Positions 1 through 12,392 of a stretch of DNA of 39,616 nt are shown one piece after another. Made by a program: the position numbers and the translations under genes. Positions within the stretch are counted from its first letter, which is position 1. Every line of letters starts with the position of its first letter. The notes beneath the pieces were generated by a model. It was not told the origin of the DNA. It did not search any database and saw only the letters and a program-made list of their open reading frames with translations. The DNA lies in assembly GCA_000252485.1 (NCBI GenBank), contig JH610643.1:3-39618 (forward strand), given 5' to 3'. The stretch is from Prochloron didemni P4-Papua_New_Guinea (GTDB lineage: Bacteria > Cyanobacteriota > Cyanobacteriia > Cyanobacteriales > Prochloraceae).

Positions 1-172
1 GAGGGGGGAGCTGTTTAACAACAAGCGACAGAGCCATAAACTAGCGACGCATTCGTGGGTGTCATCACTCAAAAAACGTAGCCCACTAATGGGCTTAGAC
101 TGGTCAGCTATCCTAGGAGGGAGGCACGAAGCCCCGCATCTTCAGAGCGGGGTGCTGACATTACTCTTTTAG
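1..172 (+). mobile_element. Right end of an IS200/IS605-family (TnpB) element, 3' relic
   Basis: The frame starting at base 2 is open from the window edge to a TAG at 170-172 and ends with residues GGRHEAPHLQSGVLTLLF. The DNA contains two consecutive stem-loops: AGCCCA/TGGGCT near 80-96, and CCCCGC/GCGGGG near 133-153 inside GAAGCCCCGC...GCGGGGTGCTGACA. Such a GAAGCCCC-hairpin-(T)CAC/GACA end is typical of TnpB-type right ends, where the 3' end of the omega (re)RNA lies and the guide begins just outside. The body of the gene would lie before the window, so the assignment rests on the end structure only. Whether the open frame is truly the TnpB C-terminus is not certain. Confidence 0.5.
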
Positions 173-1341
173 TATTTTATTTTTTTATTTATCCATTCTT
201 CAAGCAAAGAATATTGCTTGAAGAAATCGTGTATAACATTTGTTTCCTCTGACATTTCCGGACATTTAAAAAAGACTGCTAGATGCTCTAATAAACCGCC
301 TTCTCGCATCCTTATCGAAATTGTCATCAGTCTGACCATATCTAGTATTAGAGGTGCAGCCAAGATACTGTCTCGATAAAGCCCGTTAATCTTAATTTGC
401 ATAGAATACCCCAAAAAACCTTGCAAATCTATGTTATCCCATGATTCTTTATTGTCACGGCGAGGAGGATAGTGGTGAATATGAACTTGATGATTATCAA
501 CTTCATAGCCTAGTATCTCATCCAAACAAGCTAATTTGCTCATAGCTTTAGTTTGGAAAGCATCTTTTTCAGATAACGCTTCACCATCTCGATTTCCTAA
601 TATATTAGTGCTATACCAACCATGTATGTGTAATTGACGCATATTTAAAGCCGAAGCTAGCACCGTTTTTAAGAAAGTTTGTCCAGTTTTACCGTCCCGA
701 CCTGCTAATGGCACACCCTTTTCTTTTGCTAATGTAACTATAGCTGGGATTGCTGATAAGTTTGGGGTGAAATTTATGTAGCCGGCTGATTCTAAGACAG
801 CAGCGCAAGCATACTTCATAGAGGAGGTAACAGAGTCATAACCCTGACAACATGATTCTTGAAACTCACCTAAAGAATCATAGGTTTCTGACCACACTGG
901 AGTAGGTTGGGTAGAGATGCAGTTTACTACTACTATGCAGTTTAACTGGTTTTTTTCCCGGAATTTCCGAATATCAGAGCGTATTCCTTCGATTTCTTGC
1001 CCCCATTCCCCCTTGTTAGCTGCGCGAGATACTAGCATAGAGCGTTGATTTAAAACATCAGCAGATACTTTTTCAATATCTTTTTCTGATAAAACTTCGT
1101 GATGACGCAAACTCTCTTCTATAGTAGAGCTACGAATATCCCATCCGCCAAACACCAAGTCACTCAGTAAAGGTAGTTCCAATCGTTCAGCAATACTTCT
1201 TCGATCCCCTTTGATAGGTGACTCGCAGAGTAAGCCGTATTTCGAGCTAACCCCTTGCTTGATTAAATCAGTACCTGCAATAACAGTAGACGCTATTGCA
1301 CCTGCGTGACCTGCAAATAAAATTCCTATCCTTTTTGTCAT
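169..1341 (-). CDS. Myo-inositol-1-phosphate synthase-like protein (INO1 family)
   Basis: This 390-aa protein resembles L-myo-inositol-1-phosphate synthase, the NAD-dependent isomerase that makes inositol phosphate from glucose-6-phosphate. An N-terminal Rossmann segment (GHAGAIASTVIAG, about residues 11-23) and the family block GRDGKTGQTFLK (about 214-225, holding the conserved lysines K218 and K225) are followed by NILGNRDGEALS, where other members have HLGNNDGxNLS. A later DSILAAPLILDMV segment also fits. The length suits the shorter bacterial forms. It lies downstream of rpoC2 on the same strand but is separated by about 190 bp with a hairpin, so it is probably transcribed separately. Its stop codon overlaps the end of the IS605-type element. 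The exact substrate is inferred; a related sugar-phosphate cyclase is possible. Confidence 0.75.
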   Translation of the reverse strand: MTKRIGILFAGHAGAIASTVIAGTDLIKQGVSSKYGLLCESPIKGDRRSIAERLELPLLSDLVFGGWDIRSSTIEESLRHHEVLSEKDIEKVSADVLNQRSMLVSRAANKGEWGQEIEGIRSDIRKFREKNQLNCIVVVNCISTQPTPVWSETYDSLGEFQESCCQGYDSVTSSMKYACAAVLESAGYINFTPNLSAIPAIVTLAKEKGVPLAGRDGKTGQTFLKTVLASALNMRQLHIHGWYSTNILGNRDGEALSEKDAFQTKAMSKLACLDEILGYEVDNHQVHIHHYPPRRDNKESWDNIDLQGFLGYSMQIKINGLYRDSILAAPLILDMVRLMTISIRMREGGLLEHLAVFFKCPEMSEETNVIHDFFKQYSLLEEWINKKIKY

Positions 1342-1388
1342 ATTTAATTGCGCTATAGAAATTGAACAAGATATTTGGATTCAATTAA

Positions 1389-1441
1389 ACAGCTTTTAGT
1401 CCTCATAAAAAACCTGATTATCAACGAGGACACAAAGCTGT
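1389..1441 (-). terminator. Long inverted repeat downstream of rpoC2, probable terminator
   Basis: The arms 1389-1404 and 1426-1441 pair at 14 of 16 positions around a 21-nt loop. The structure sits about 90 bp after the rpoC2 stop and before the inositol-phosphate-synthase-like start, where the polymerase operon would be expected to end. A clear U-tract is not seen, so it could instead be an mRNA 3'-end stabiliser. Confidence 0.45.
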
Positions 1442-1530
1442 AACCCTTATCCAATCTAGTTTGTAGACTAAGAGGTGTAATTTTAAGTACTATACCTCTC
1501 GTCCAGAAAACTAGAAAATGGCTCCTAACA

Positions 1531-4500
1531 TCAATCTTCTTCATCAACATTGTCATCATCTTCATTCAGACTCAAAACCTCCTCATCAGGATGACCGCCA
1601 TTAGGGATCGAGGAATAAGAATACCCATAAGTATCCTCTAAAGAATCTTCCACTGTATAAGTCCTCGCAGAAAGGTCATCCAGCACTACATCGGTTCCGG
1701 CGAGGGTAGACGAACCGCCGTATTTGGATTCTTCCTCCATGCTCATGGAGCCAAAAGGGGGATAAGCAACATCGCCATTCAAATCATCGACATTCGTAGC
1801 ACCGCTTTGCGAATCTCGTAGAGACCCCTCGGTGGAACCATCTTGATTGTATATCTGTCCATTATTTGCAGCGATATAACCCATATCGCCCATATCATCA
1901 TTTCCTTCACCATCAGCATGGGCATTATAACCAGTTCCAGCAGGAATTAAACGACCAATAATCACATTTTCCTTTAAACCCCTCAACCAATCTGATTTGC
2001 CTTCTATGGCTGCCTCCGTCAGCACCCGAGTTGTTTCTTGGAAAGAAGCTGCCGAAATAAAGCTATCCGTATTTAAAGATGCTTTCGTAATCCCCAATAA
2101 AATTGGCGTATAGCGAGCGGTCGCGCCTCCCGTAATAGCCATCGCTTCGTTGACCTGCTCAATTTGGCGCAATTCCACCAACTCTCCAGGGAGCATAGTA
2201 GTATCGCCTCCATCATCCATTCTTACTTTACAGGTCATCTGACGAACGATGGTTTCGATATGCTTGTCCGATATATCTATACCCTGACTTTGATATACCG
2301 ACTGCACCTGATCCACCAGAAATTTTTGCGCTTCTTTCATTGCTGCCAGCGTCGCTTCATAAACTCCTAAATCGTCTAAATAGTAATTGAAGAAAACTTC
2401 TAAAATCTCGTGAGGATTAGAGGGCCCATCCGTTAGCTGTTCTCCAACATCAACCTGCTGACCGTCAACAACCATGGTATTTTGCCCCATATTCAAGGGA
2501 TACTCGCTAATGGTTCCATCACGACTGATTACTTTCACCAATTTGGATTCATCTGCTAGCTGTTCTATTTGACACACTCCAGGACGGCGATTGAGTAAGC
2601 AAGCTTCTTTTGGTTTCCTTGCTTCTAACAATTCCTCAATCCGGGGCAAACCCTGAATAATATCCCCTGTTTTGGCTCGCTCGAACACTAGCAAGACTAA
2701 ATTATCTCCCCGCTGCACCAAATCTTCATTATCGATGTGCAATATTGCTCCGGCGGATACTCGGTAAGGACGAGCTAGTCTCAATGTTACCTGCTGCTCA
2801 TCTTTTCCAGACTTGACCTGGACTACCTGACCGGATTCCTTAGCGTAATAGCCAGGAGCAATCTGGGTTCCAGCTACTATTAAATCTCCCTCTTGTACCA
2901 ACGGGGTGCTATCAATTTTCTCCACTAGCTTATCGGTATCCCGGACGATTAAAATCCGACGCACTGCTGAGGCTCCTGAACGAATCCCTCGCACCAATCC
3001 AGCTTCCTTGCATTTTATTTCTGTGCGGGCTACTACCGCTCCTGGGGGAATTTCTTGTCCGTCTTCTACTAACAGTCGGGTTTGAATGTTGCCTCCTAGG
3101 GGATCTCCATCGGAATCTCGGCGCAAAACTAAGGATTCCAAAATGACTAACTGCAAGGAATGAAGGGATTCTTCTTCTGAGTCTGTAGTGGTTCCAGGCT
3201 GTGAGACAAAACCATTTAAAATTTGTAGTTCGATATCTGCACTAAGGCTAGCATCATAATTAGATTTCTTTATGTTGCTTCGATTTGAGCTGCTTGAGTT
3301 ACTCCCAATTTCCAAGATTAACTGGGTACTGAGTAAAGAAACTCCGGCAACTGTACTCACGTGTTCGCCATCTTTATATGCTAATCGCTGTACGGAGCGT
3401 AATTGAATTTGTGCTCCTCCAGACTGATTGATGGAACCCTGGCTAGGTACTGCTGCGGTATCTGCTACTGAGTACTCTTGGGTCGGTCTCAACAAAAAGA
3501 ACATGCCATTGGAGCTTGCAATGAATTCTCCATATTTTATTTCCTCCAATGTCCCCCAAGGAAATTCGGTTCCTGGCTGTAATAATTTCCCGGACATTTC
3601 GCTAAATTTCTCTTCATCGGCGAAGTCAATTTCGTGTAGCTCTCCGGGCTTAATGGCGATGGAACGCAAAATATCGTTCTTCTGCACTACTTCCACATAT
3701 CCTGCTATTGAGCAGAAAATATCCTTGACTACCTCGGTTCCAGCTTCAACGTATTCTCCATTTTCTACGTTGAGTAAAGAAATATCTTTGTTAATTTCAT
3801 GGTTTTCTTCGGCAATCCAAAGTAAAGTACCTCCTTTGGTTACTTCATAAAAAACTTCTTTGGTATTCTTACGGCGAATCTTTTGGGTCTCAATTCCAGC
3901 ATATTTAATGATGCCTCCCGTGTTTGTTTGATAGCGATCGCAAATCAATTCGGCCACTACATCCCCATTGAGCACTTTAGTCCCTGGTGTAGCTTTCAAC
4001 AAAAAGCTTTCTCCAGAATTCGTCTCAATGGTATACTGTTCTCGACCACCACCAACGGAGCGGCGCACTTTTGCTTGGTCTAAGGTTACGGAAGCGGTAA
4101 TAATCTCAATCTCCCGACCTTCTGTCAGCCGCACTACGCCCCCGGAACCAGTAACTAATTTAGTCTCTGCTAAAATACTATCAACGGAAACCTCCGAACC
4201 ATTCTTTACCACTGCCTCTGCTCCAGGAGGCAAGTTATAGACTTCCCCAGACAGTACCCACAGCATTCCCGCTCGATTGGCAACACGAGTGCTATTGCCC
4301 TGACGGTCAGTTTTCTCTTCCACTGACAAGTCAGCAAATAATACCTCTCCTGCTAAATCAGAAGATACGTCTTTGGCTGCCTTCTCGGTAGAACCTTGCT
4401 GTTTGCTAGAGGCAACTTCACAGATAAGCTGTCCCTTTTCTATTTCCTGTCCATCGTCAACAAAAAGCATGTAGCCATTGACCAGAGGATAAACTTGCTT

Positions 4501-5676
4501 TTTCCCTGAGCTTGCAACAAAAATCAAGTCCCCTGGTGCTTCTACTTGAGCGAGTTCGTCTCCATGGCGCGTCCTCACTTTGCGGGTCTGCAAGGTCTGA
4601 CCAAATTTAATTGTACCGGCTTTTTCCGCTTTAATTTGTCGTGCTACTTCCCCTGTAAATACACCTCCAGTGTGGAAAGTGCGCATGGTGAGCTGAGTTC
4701 CTGGCTCGCCAATGGACTGGGCCGCAATAATTCCGATCGCTTCTCCTAAATTCACCATTTTGCCGTGAGCCAAACTCCAGCCATAGCAATACTGACAGAC
4801 AGAACGAGCGGCTTCACAGGTGAGGGGGCTGCGAAGATAGACGCAATCAACTGTTTGGCCAATTTTCTGCGCCAGTTCCCCATCAATACTCTGGTTGCGC
4901 TGGGCAATGACTTCCTGGGTATGGGGATCTACCACATCTTCTGCCAGCATCCTACCCAAGAGTCGATCTTGCAGGGGAATTAGGACGCGATCGCCATCTT
5001 TCATGGGCTCCAATTTGATCCCCCGCTTTGTGCCACAGTCAATTTCTCTGACTATCACATCTTGGGACACATCCACCAGTCTACGGGTAAGATAACCCGA
5101 GTCAGCTGTTCGCAGAGCGGTGTCTACTAGTCCTTTCCTTGCTCCATAGGAAGATATGATATACTCCGTGACAGTTAGTCCTTCACGGAAATTAGTCTTA
5201 ATCGGTAAATCAATTATTTCCCCTTGAGGATCAGCCATTAAGCCTCGCATTCCCACTAACTGTCTTACTTGAGAGAGGTTCCCTCTTGCTCCAGAGAAAG
5301 CCATCATATAAACAGAATTCAACGGATTAGTATCCTTAAAATTCCTCACCACTTCTTCTTTAAGAGCTTCTGAAGTACCGTTCCAAGTATCAATCACCTT
5401 TTGGAAACGTTCTACTTCAGTTATTTCCCCCTGTGCATAGCGCCTTTCTGTCTCGCGTATTTCCTGTTCCGCACTTTCAATCATTTTTCGTTTCACTGGC
5501 GGCACTTGCAGGTCATCTACGCTAATACTAACTCCCGCTTTGGTAGCATATTTAAAACCCAATTCTTTCAATTTATCTGCTATTTGAGCGCTGCGAGCGG
5601 AGCCGTAATTAGTATAAGCCCAAGCTATTAATTTCTTCAGTCCGCCTTTATCGACAATCCGATTATAAAATTTCAT
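1531..5676 (-). CDS. rpoC2: DNA-directed RNA polymerase subunit beta'' (RpoC2)
   Basis: This 1381-aa protein is the C-terminal half of bacterial beta', separate in cyanobacteria and plastids. It contributes the bridge-helix and trigger-loop side of the active centre. A Cys-rich zinc site ([13 protein letters not shown], about residues 280-300) is followed by the highly conserved [20 protein letters not shown] block near residue 320 and, far downstream, [10 protein letters not shown]. The large insertion between them, made of beta-barrel hybrid motifs, is characteristic of the cyanobacterial subunit. A serine/asparagine-rich low-complexity stretch ([11 protein letters not shown], near residue 800) lies in it. 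The C-terminal tail is very acidic. The start ATG is immediately preceded by a heptad repeat array rather than a recognisable Shine-Dalgarno sequence. It is last in the operon after rpoC1. Confidence 0.98.
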   Translation of the reverse strand: MKFYNRIVDKGGLKKLIAWAYTNYGSARSAQIADKLKELGFKYATKAGVSISVDDLQVPPVKRKMIESAEQEIRETERRYAQGEITEVERFQKVIDTWNGTSEALKEEVVRNFKDTNPLNSVYMMAFSGARGNLSQVRQLVGMRGLMADPQGEIIDLPIKTNFREGLTVTEYIISSYGARKGLVDTALRTADSGYLTRRLVDVSQDVIVREIDCGTKRGIKLEPMKDGDRVLIPLQDRLLGRMLAEDVVDPHTQEVIAQRNQSIDGELAQKIGQTVDCVYLRSPLTCEAARSVCQYCYGWSLAHGKMVNLGEAIGIIAAQSIGEPGTQLTMRTFHTGGVFTGEVARQIKAEKAGTIKFGQTLQTRKVRTRHGDELAQVEAPGDLIFVASSGKKQVYPLVNGYMLFVDDGQEIEKGQLICEVASSKQQGSTEKAAKDVSSDLAGEVLFADLSVEEKTDRQGNSTRVANRAGMLWVLSGEVYNLPPGAEAVVKNGSEVSVDSILAETKLVTGSGGVVRLTEGREIEIITASVTLDQAKVRRSVGGGREQYTIETNSGESFLLKATPGTKVLNGDVVAELICDRYQTNTGGIIKYAGIETQKIRRKNTKEVFYEVTKGGTLLWIAEENHEINKDISLLNVENGEYVEAGTEVVKDIFCSIAGYVEVVQKNDILRSIAIKPGELHEIDFADEEKFSEMSGKLLQPGTEFPWGTLEEIKYGEFIASSNGMFFLLRPTQEYSVADTAAVPSQGSINQSGGAQIQLRSVQRLAYKDGEHVSTVAGVSLLSTQLILEIGSNSSSSNRSNIKKSNYDASLSADIELQILNGFVSQPGTTTDSEEESLHSLQLVILESLVLRRDSDGDPLGGNIQTRLLVEDGQEIPPGAVVARTEIKCKEAGLVRGIRSGASAVRRILIVRDTDKLVEKIDSTPLVQEGDLIVAGTQIAPGYYAKESGQVVQVKSGKDEQQVTLRLARPYRVSAGAILHIDNEDLVQRGDNLVLLVFERAKTGDIIQGLPRIEELLEARKPKEACLLNRRPGVCQIEQLADESKLVKVISRDGTISEYPLNMGQNTMVVDGQQVDVGEQLTDGPSNPHEILEVFFNYYLDDLGVYEATLAAMKEAQKFLVDQVQSVYQSQGIDISDKHIETIVRQMTCKVRMDDGGDTTMLPGELVELRQIEQVNEAMAITGGATARYTPILLGITKASLNTDSFISAASFQETTRVLTEAAIEGKSDWLRGLKENVIIGRLIPAGTGYNAHADGEGNDDMGDMGYIAANNGQIYNQDGSTEGSLRDSQSGATNVDDLNGDVAYPPFGSMSMEEESKYGGSSTLAGTDVVLDDLSARTYTVEDSLEDTYGYSYSSIPNGGHPDEEVLSLNEDDDNVDEED

Positions 5677-5964
5677 TTGTTGTCTGTTGTTGGTTGTTGG
5701 TTGTTTGTTGTTTGTTGTTTGCTATTCAATAAGCCATTTATAGCGTTTCTTGGACTCAATATGTACACCTATAAACCTGCGGACTGCTTCTGGACCTATT
5801 TCTGATGAGCGAACAAGTATGAGAAATGCTATATATACTGGACCATGAGAGTGTTTACTATGATATCAGAGCAACCTTGTCCAGCAGTTCGACGACCCTC
5901 TCTGCAAGCTGTATAACTATCAACTGTCCACTATCAACTGTCAACTGCTATATTAATAATTTGT
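5677..5964. repeat. rpoC1-rpoC2 spacer with two heptad repeat arrays
   Basis: On the minus strand a 7-bp-period array of CAACAAA/CAACCAA units (5677-about 5723) runs directly into the rpoC2 ATG. A second array of CAACTGT/CAACTAT units lies at about 5912-5950, just after rpoC1. The 190 bp between holds no ORF or RNA that I recognise. The spacer is long for this operon, which suggests the repeats were gained here. Confidence 0.8.
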
Positions 5965-7836
5965 TCAAGAAATAGCCGATTGAATAGCCAAGTTATAAAT
6001 AATCCGACCAGGAGTAGTTCTGATATACTGAGCCAGTTGCTTCCCTTCAGCACTTTCCCTTACAAACCTTTCCCGATAATACTTAACTTTGCTACCATCC
6101 TCTTTAATTTCTTCTCGAACAACCTTATCGTCTGGTTCCTTGGTATCCACTTCTCCTCCATAGCGAACCCAAACTTTTGCGTGAATATTTAATATTCCTT
6201 GTTCGTAAGCTTTAACCGCATCATCTAGCCCGGAAAAATACCTTCCCTCTTCTGACTCCAAAGCCGGATTTTCTGCAGTTAAGTAATAGCAGCCTAAAAC
6301 CATATCCTGAGAAGGAGCGACTATGGGTCTTCCTGTTGCGGGGGAAAGAATATTGTGACAAGCCAGCATCAACAACCTGGCCTCTGCCTGGGCTTCCAAA
6401 GATAACGGGACGTGAACCGCCATTTGGTCTCCATCAAAATCCGCATTGAAAGCGGGACAAACTAGAGGATGTAACTGGAGCGCTCTGCCATTTACTAAAA
6501 TCGGTTCAAAAGCCTGTATTCCCAAACGATGGAGGGTTGGCGCTCGGTTCAACATCACTGGATGCCCGGTAATCACTTCTTTGAGAACATCCCAAACGCT
6601 GCTATCCCCTCGTTGAATAAGTTTTTTAGCTGCTTTAATGTTGTTGACTAGACCATTGCGAATTAAGCGGTGAATTACAAAAGGTTGAAACAACGAGATC
6701 GCCATTTCCCTGGGCAAACCGCACTGATATATCTTGAGGTTAGGACCTACTACAATAACTGAGCGCCCCGAATAATCCACCCGTTTCCCCAACAAATTCT
6801 GGCGAAATCGTCCCTGTTTTCCTTCAATAATATCAGAAAGAGATTTGAGGGCGCGGTTATTGGCTCCCACTACCGTCCTTCCCCGACGACCATTATCAAT
6901 TAAAGCATCCACTGCTTCCTGCAGCATGCGCTTCTCGTTACGCACAATAATTTCTGGAGCCAAAATCTCTTGCAATCGAGATAGGCGATTATTGCGATTA
7001 ATCACTCGGCGGTAGAGGTCGTTCAAGTCAGAGGTAGCGAATCTCCCCCCGTCCAACTGCACCATAGGGCGCAATTCCGGTGGTATGACAGGAATCGCCT
7101 CCACCACCATCCATTCCGGTCGAGAACCTGTGGCGACAAAGTTATCAATTACTCGCAATCGTTTAATTAATTTTGCCCGTTTTTGTCCTTTGCAATTAGC
7201 AATTTCGGACCGTAATTTTTCGGCTTCGCTTGTCTTATCAACTTCTTCTAAGAGGCGCTTTACTGCTTCAGCTCCAATACCAACTTCTATGCCCAATAAT
7301 TCAGAATCTTCCCCATAGATTTGTTCTTCTATTTCCAACCATTGGTCTTCAGTAAGAAGTTGTTTGTAACTCAGATTTTGCGCGTTGCCAGGGTCTAGAA
7401 CTACATAAGCGTTGAAGTAGACTATTTGCTCCACATCTCGTAGAGGCATATCCAAAATAATACTCATGTAGCTGGGTATCCCCTTCAAATACCAAACATG
7501 AGTCACAGGGGCAGCTAGTTTTATATAGCCCATTCTGTGTCGTCGGACTTTAGATTCGGTTACTTCTACCCCGCATCTTTCGCAAACGATACCTTTATAT
7601 CTGACTCGTTTGTATTTGCCACAGTGGCATTCCCAGTCTTTGGCTGGTCCAAAAATGCGCTCGCAAAATAGACCGTCCATTTCCGGTTTTAAAGTTCTGT
7701 AATTGATAGTTTCCGGCTTAGTGACTTCCCCCACAACTTGTCCGTTGGGCAGAGTTCTTTCCCCCCATTGCTTAATTCTGTCTGGCGAAGCAATGCCAAT
7801 TTTGACATAATCAAAACGTTGTTCTATTTGGCTCAT
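5965..7836 (-). CDS. rpoC1: DNA-directed RNA polymerase subunit gamma (RpoC1)
   Basis: This 623-aa protein is the N-terminal half of beta' as found in cyanobacteria. A zinc-binding segment ([20 protein letters not shown], about residues 70-90) is followed by the catalytic magnesium motif NADFDGD at residues 464-470. The three aspartates of that motif hold the active-site metal ion for RNA synthesis. Conserved lid/rudder and switch-region sequences such as [18 protein letters not shown] are present. The length is normal for the family. It sits between rpoB (174 bp upstream) and rpoC2 on the same strand, in the standard polymerase operon. Confidence 0.98.
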   Translation of the reverse strand: MSQIEQRFDYVKIGIASPDRIKQWGERTLPNGQVVGEVTKPETINYRTLKPEMDGLFCERIFGPAKDWECHCGKYKRVRYKGIVCERCGVEVTESKVRRHRMGYIKLAAPVTHVWYLKGIPSYMSIILDMPLRDVEQIVYFNAYVVLDPGNAQNLSYKQLLTEDQWLEIEEQIYGEDSELLGIEVGIGAEAVKRLLEEVDKTSEAEKLRSEIANCKGQKRAKLIKRLRVIDNFVATGSRPEWMVVEAIPVIPPELRPMVQLDGGRFATSDLNDLYRRVINRNNRLSRLQEILAPEIIVRNEKRMLQEAVDALIDNGRRGRTVVGANNRALKSLSDIIEGKQGRFRQNLLGKRVDYSGRSVIVVGPNLKIYQCGLPREMAISLFQPFVIHRLIRNGLVNNIKAAKKLIQRGDSSVWDVLKEVITGHPVMLNRAPTLHRLGIQAFEPILVNGRALQLHPLVCPAFNADFDGDQMAVHVPLSLEAQAEARLLMLACHNILSPATGRPIVAPSQDMVLGCYYLTAENPALESEEGRYFSGLDDAVKAYEQGILNIHAKVWVRYGGEVDTKEPDDKVVREEIKEDGSKVKYYRERFVRESAEGKQLAQYIRTTPGRIIYNLAIQSAIS

Positions 7837-8010
7837 TCTTTTCCCTTTGAGATCGATTATTAATTCCCAATCAATTACCGCTCTTATTGCCGACTCAAAA
7901 ACTCCCTAATATTACCTCTTAATCAAAGCTATTGGCCATGAAAATTAATTGCCATTCGTGTAATCTAACATAGGGGCACATAGTCTGGTTCGTGCATTCA
8001 GCTGTGGGTC

Positions 8011-11000
8011 TTACTCATCATCATCCTCATCAAATTCATTGCCAGAGAACGACTCATAAACAGGTTGAGAAGGAAAACGGCGCAAGGTATCAGCCATCAA
8101 ATCCACTTCCACATCCTTAGTCATACCATCCTCCAAAGTTTCCACCTTATGGGCCGCAATATCCAAACCTAGAGACTGCAACTCCCTCATCAACACTTTA
8201 AAAGACTCTGGTGTACCGGGACGGGGAATAGGCTTGCCCTTAACAATGGCATTAAGCGCCTCATTCCGTCCCTGCATGTCGTCAGACTTCACCGTCAGCA
8301 ACTCCTGCAGAGTATAAGCCGCCCCATAAGCCTCCAAGGCCCAAACTTCCATTTCTCCAAAACGCTGACCTCCCTGCTGTGCCTTGCCTCCCAGAGGTTG
8401 TTGAGTTACCAAAGAATAAGGACCAGTAGAACGAGCGTGGATTTTGTCGTCTACCAGGTGGACTAGTTTGAGCATGTAGGCTTTACCTATAGTCACTGGG
8501 CTATCGAAGGGTTCCCCTGTGCGACCGTCAAAGACCTTAATTTTACCAGGATTAGCCTCATTGAAAACCCAATCCTTACTGGGTCTCATTGTGGCATCTT
8601 TTAGCAAACCGTGAACCGTTTCGCGAGAAGCCTCCTCTCCATACATTTCATCAAAAGGAGTCACCTTAAACCGCAAACCCAAATTTTCTCCAGCCCAACC
8701 AAGCAAACATTCAAATACCTGTCCCACATTCATTCGTGAGGGAACGCCTAGGGGGTTCAAAACAATATCCACGGGAGTCCCATCGGGCAAATAAGGCATG
8801 TCCTCAATATCCATAATTCGTGAAATAATTCCCTTGTTACCGTGGCGACCTGCCATTTTATCCCCCACCTGAATCTTGCGTTTCTGAGCCACATAGACTC
8901 GCACCACCATGTTGGCTCCCGGTGGCAGTTCATCTCCTTTTTCCCGAGTAAACATCCGCACGTCTACTACCCGGCCTTTTTCCCCATTGGGAACCCGCAG
9001 GGAATTATCCCGCACGTCCCTTGCTTTCTCCCCAAAGATGGCTCTGAGGAGTTTTTCTTCTGGGGGTTGGTCTGATTCTCCCTTTGGTGTCACCTTCCCT
9101 ACCAAAATATCCCCAGATTCTACCCAAGCACCAATGCGGATAATGCCTTGTTCATCTAAATTTCTGAGGGCATCTTCCCCGACATTGGGAATTTCTCGGG
9201 TAATTTCTTCTGGTCCGAGTTTAGTTTGCCTGGCCTCAATCTCGTATTTCTCTACATGGATACTGGTGTAGACATCCTCATATACCAGACGTTGGCTAAT
9301 TAAAATAGCGTCTTCATAGTTATATCCCTCCCAGGGCATATAAGCTACCAGAATGTTTTGGCCTAGGGCTAGTTCCCCTCCTTCGGTAGAAGAACCATCT
9401 GCTAGCACTTGTCCTGGTACTACTTCTTCGCCTACATATACCAAGGGGCGTTGATTTAAGCAGGTGTCTTGGTTGGAACGTTGATACTTCTGTAAGGGAT
9501 ACTCAATTTCTTGGGGTTCCTTTGCCTCATCTTCCTGTTTTACCTCATCAGGTTTCACCCGTATCCTCTTCGCATCTACATAAGTAATCGTTCCCTTAAT
9601 GCGAGAAACTACCACCATACCCGAATCCCGAGCCGCCTGTGCTTCCAAACCAGTTCCTACCAAAGGTCGCTGTGGACGAAGTAAGGGGACAGCCTGTCGC
9701 TGCATGTTGGAACCCATCAGCGCCCGGTTAGCATCGTCGTGTTCCAAAAAAGGAATCATAGAAGTAGCCACTGAGACAATCTGTACGGGAGACACAGCTA
9801 CATAATCCACCTGCTTGGGAGTAGTGGTAGAAAATTCCTGACGGTAGCGCACTGGAACCATTTCCCCGAGAATATAGCCATTCTCATCTGTTGCCACATC
9901 CCCTGGAGCCACCCGCAAATCGTCCTCCTCATCTGCAGTGAGATAAACTGGGTCTTCACCTGGACAAACCCGACCGTTTTCCACCCTGTAATAAGGAGTA
10001 GCAATAAAACCAAAATCGTTTACTTTAGCATAAGTAGCCAGAGAGCCAATCAAACCAGCATTAGGTCCTTCAGGTGTTTCCACCGGGCAAATGCGACCGT
10101 AATGACTGGGGTGAATGTCTCGCACAGCAAAACCAGCCCTTTCCCGAGTCAGACCTCCAGGACCGAGAGCGGAAATCCGGCGCTTGTGAGTCAACTCTGC
10201 CAATGGATTGGTTTGGTCCATAAACTGAGACAACTGGGAAGAGCCGAAAAATTCTTTAATCGCTGCCACTAAAGGTTTGGGGTTTACCAAAGAAGCAGGA
10301 GTCAGGTTATCTGCTTCGCTCACAGTCATCCGTTCCCGAATAATCCTTTCCAGACGGTTCAAACCTACCCGCACCTGGTTTTGCAGCAGTTCCCCCACGC
10401 TGCGCACCCGGCGATTGCCCAAATGGTCAATATCATCAGTACTACCTACGTCGAACTCTAGGTTAATCAGGTAGTTGATCGCCGACAAGATATCTATGGG
10501 GGTCAGCACCCGGATAGTATCCGCTACGGAAAGCCGCAGCTTTTTATTCAGCTTATATCGTCCCACGCGCCCTAAATCGTAGCGTTTGTTATCGAAGAAC
10601 CGAAAATTGAGCAATTGTTTGCCCCCGCTCATTGTAGGGGGTTCACCGGGACGGAGTTTACGGTACAGTTCCAACAAAGCATCTTCTTCCGAGGGATTCC
10701 CCTCTTTTTCCAAGGTCCGTTGGTAATAATCTGGATGACGCAGAGCGTCGATTATTTCATTATCCGCCAGTCCAATGGCTTTTAGCAGTACTTGGGCGGA
10801 AAGTTTGCGGGTCTTGTCTATGCGCACCCAAACTAGGTCGTTTTTATCTGTCTCGAATTTCAGCCACGCTCCTCGGTTGGGGATGAGAGAAGCGGAATAG
10901 GTGCGCCTGCCGTTTTTATCTGTTTCTGCTTTATAATATACTCCAGGGGAGCGGACAATTTGGTTGACTATTACTCGCTCTGCCCCGTTGATGATAAAGG

Positions 11001-11325
11001 TTCCTCGATCTGTCATCAGCGGAAGGTCGCCAATAAAAACTTGCTGTTCTTTTATTTCCCCGGTTTCCTTATTAATTAAGCGGGTGGGTACGTACATTTG
11101 TACCGCATAGCTGCTGTCTCGGCGCTTGGCTTCGTCTACATGGTATTTTGGCTCTTTCAGTTTGAAGTCCCCTCCCATGAAGTGCAGTTCCAACTTTCCT
11201 GTGTAGTCGGTAATGGGAGAAAAGCTGTTTAGTTCTTCAATTAGTCCTTCTTCTAGGAACCAGCGAAAGCTAGAGCGTTGAATTTCGATCAGGTCTGGTA
11301 AAAGGTTCTGAGTCTTATTTGTCAT
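8011..11325 (-). CDS. rpoB: DNA-directed RNA polymerase subunit beta (RpoB)
   Basis: This 1104-aa protein is the beta subunit. Recognisable blocks are the rifampicin-pocket region ([20 protein letters not shown] and [12 protein letters not shown]), the [20 protein letters not shown] block, the [13 protein letters not shown] segment with active-centre lysines, and the C-terminal [20 protein letters not shown] clamp-anchoring region. The length agrees with cyanobacterial RpoB, which lacks the large proteobacterial insertions. Translation starts at an ATG with no clear Shine-Dalgarno sequence. It is transcribed before rpoC1, with tatD and rpsT upstream on the same strand. Confidence 0.98.
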   Translation of the reverse strand: MTNKTQNLLPDLIEIQRSSFRWFLEEGLIEELNSFSPITDYTGKLELHFMGGDFKLKEPKYHVDEAKRRDSSYAVQMYVPTRLINKETGEIKEQQVFIGDLPLMTDRGTFIINGAERVIVNQIVRSPGVYYKAETDKNGRRTYSASLIPNRGAWLKFETDKNDLVWVRIDKTRKLSAQVLLKAIGLADNEIIDALRHPDYYQRTLEKEGNPSEEDALLELYRKLRPGEPPTMSGGKQLLNFRFFDNKRYDLGRVGRYKLNKKLRLSVADTIRVLTPIDILSAINYLINLEFDVGSTDDIDHLGNRRVRSVGELLQNQVRVGLNRLERIIRERMTVSEADNLTPASLVNPKPLVAAIKEFFGSSQLSQFMDQTNPLAELTHKRRISALGPGGLTRERAGFAVRDIHPSHYGRICPVETPEGPNAGLIGSLATYAKVNDFGFIATPYYRVENGRVCPGEDPVYLTADEEDDLRVAPGDVATDENGYILGEMVPVRYRQEFSTTTPKQVDYVAVSPVQIVSVATSMIPFLEHDDANRALMGSNMQRQAVPLLRPQRPLVGTGLEAQAARDSGMVVVSRIKGTITYVDAKRIRVKPDEVKQEDEAKEPQEIEYPLQKYQRSNQDTCLNQRPLVYVGEEVVPGQVLADGSSTEGGELALGQNILVAYMPWEGYNYEDAILISQRLVYEDVYTSIHVEKYEIEARQTKLGPEEITREIPNVGEDALRNLDEQGIIRIGAWVESGDILVGKVTPKGESDQPPEEKLLRAIFGEKARDVRDNSLRVPNGEKGRVVDVRMFTREKGDELPPGANMVVRVYVAQKRKIQVGDKMAGRHGNKGIISRIMDIEDMPYLPDGTPVDIVLNPLGVPSRMNVGQVFECLLGWAGENLGLRFKVTPFDEMYGEEASRETVHGLLKDATMRPSKDWVFNEANPGKIKVFDGRTGEPFDSPVTIGKAYMLKLVHLVDDKIHARSTGPYSLVTQQPLGGKAQQGGQRFGEMEVWALEAYGAAYTLQELLTVKSDDMQGRNEALNAIVKGKPIPRPGTPESFKVLMRELQSLGLDIAAHKVETLEDGMTKDVEVDLMADTLRRFPSQPVYESFSGNEFDEDDDE

Positions 11326-11376
11326 TTGAAGAATAATAAGTTCTTGATTTCCGAAATTCGCTTATTAATTATCAAT

Positions 11377-11404
11377 ACAACTAGAAACGTATCTTTCTAG
11401 TTGT
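11377..11404 (-). other. Perfect 11-bp hairpin between tatD and rpoB
   Basis: ACAACTAGAAA at 11377-11387 and TTTCTAGTTGT at 11394-11404 form a perfect 11-bp stem with a 6-nt loop, about 50 nt upstream of the rpoB start in the transcript sense. No U-tract follows on the minus strand. It may be a processing or attenuation site separating rpsT-tatD from rpoBC1C2, rather than a full terminator. Confidence 0.5.
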
Positions 11405-11453
11405 GAGCAGTGAGGAACGGTTCTGTTTCTAGCTTTATGTTTCCTGTTTTCTG

Positions 11454-12263
11454 TTACTTCCCATTTACAGAGATCCGGAAAAGTTGACAGGCATTGGCAG
11501 TAGTTTGAGCTGCGAGGGTTTCTAAAGGAACCTGGCGCAACTGAGCTATAAATTCGGCTACATATCTAACATAAGAGGGCTCATTGCGTTTTCCTCGCTT
11601 TGGTACTGGAGCTAAAAAAGGACAATCTGTTTCTATAAGCAGGCGATCGCTCGGTACCATTTTTGCTGATGCTTGCAGGTCGCGGGCATTTTTAAATGTT
11701 ACTATACCACTAAAGCTGATGTAAAAGCCCAGATCCAAAAACCATTGAGTTTCTTCTGGGGTTCCTCCCCAACAATGCATCACTCCCTGTAGGGGCGCAC
11801 GGCCCTCCTTCCCTAATCCTTGTTGCAAAAATTCTGTTAATATTTCTTTTAACTCTCTTGCTGCTTCTCGGCAATGAATTATCACTGGTTTATTCAGTTG
11901 GCAAGCTATGTTCAGTTGCGCTAACAGTATTTTTATTTGTTGCTGGCGATTGTCAGCTTTGTAAAAGTCCAAACCCATTTCGCCAATTGCTACTATCCTC
12001 TTATCTTGCTGGGCTAGTCTGTGAATTTCGTTGGCTGTGGAATCTGTCCATTTATCTGTATCTAAGGGGTGCAACCCCACCGCAAAGGATATTTCTGGCG
12101 AGAAGCGATCGGCTATAGTTCTAATGCTCTCGAATTCTGCTGGCTCTACGCAAGAATGAATTAAACGAACTACTCCTGCTTTTTGCCAATTCTCTTGCAG
12201 GTATTTTAAGTCTTGCTTAAATATCTCGAAGTTGAGATGAACGTGGGTATCGATTAATTGCAT
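11454..12263 (-). CDS. tatD: TatD family metal-dependent deoxyribonuclease
   Basis: This 269-aa TIM-barrel hydrolase of the TatD family acts as a cytoplasmic DNase. Metal ligands are visible as DTHVHLNF (His7, His9), the glutamate in GEMGLDFYK, histidines in VIHCREA and MHCWGG, and the aspartate in ETDCPFLAP. The length is typical. It sits between rpsT and rpoB on the same strand, a neighbourhood conserved in many cyanobacteria, and is probably co-transcribed with them. Confidence 0.95.
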   Translation of the reverse strand: MQLIDTHVHLNFEIFKQDLKYLQENWQKAGVVRLIHSCVEPAEFESIRTIADRFSPEISFAVGLHPLDTDKWTDSTANEIHRLAQQDKRIVAIGEMGLDFYKADNRQQQIKILLAQLNIACQLNKPVIIHCREAARELKEILTEFLQQGLGKEGRAPLQGVMHCWGGTPEETQWFLDLGFYISFSGIVTFKNARDLQASAKMVPSDRLLIETDCPFLAPVPKRGKRNEPSYVRYVAEFIAQLRQVPLETLAAQTTANACQLFRISVNGK

Positions 12264-12392
12264 CCTCTTACCTTTATCAGGTCATTATGGCGACTTCGGT
12301 CTTGATGTTACCGATGCCGCCGGGAGGGTAGTCCAGTGAATTTACTGAGACTTGACTTTGCGCTTCGTAAATGATCTTGTACTTATTTGTTC

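Noticed and set aside
2164-5631. Numerous plus-strand ORFs within rpoC2
   Set aside because: All are antisense shadows of a conserved essential gene with no ribosome-binding sites or family resemblance.
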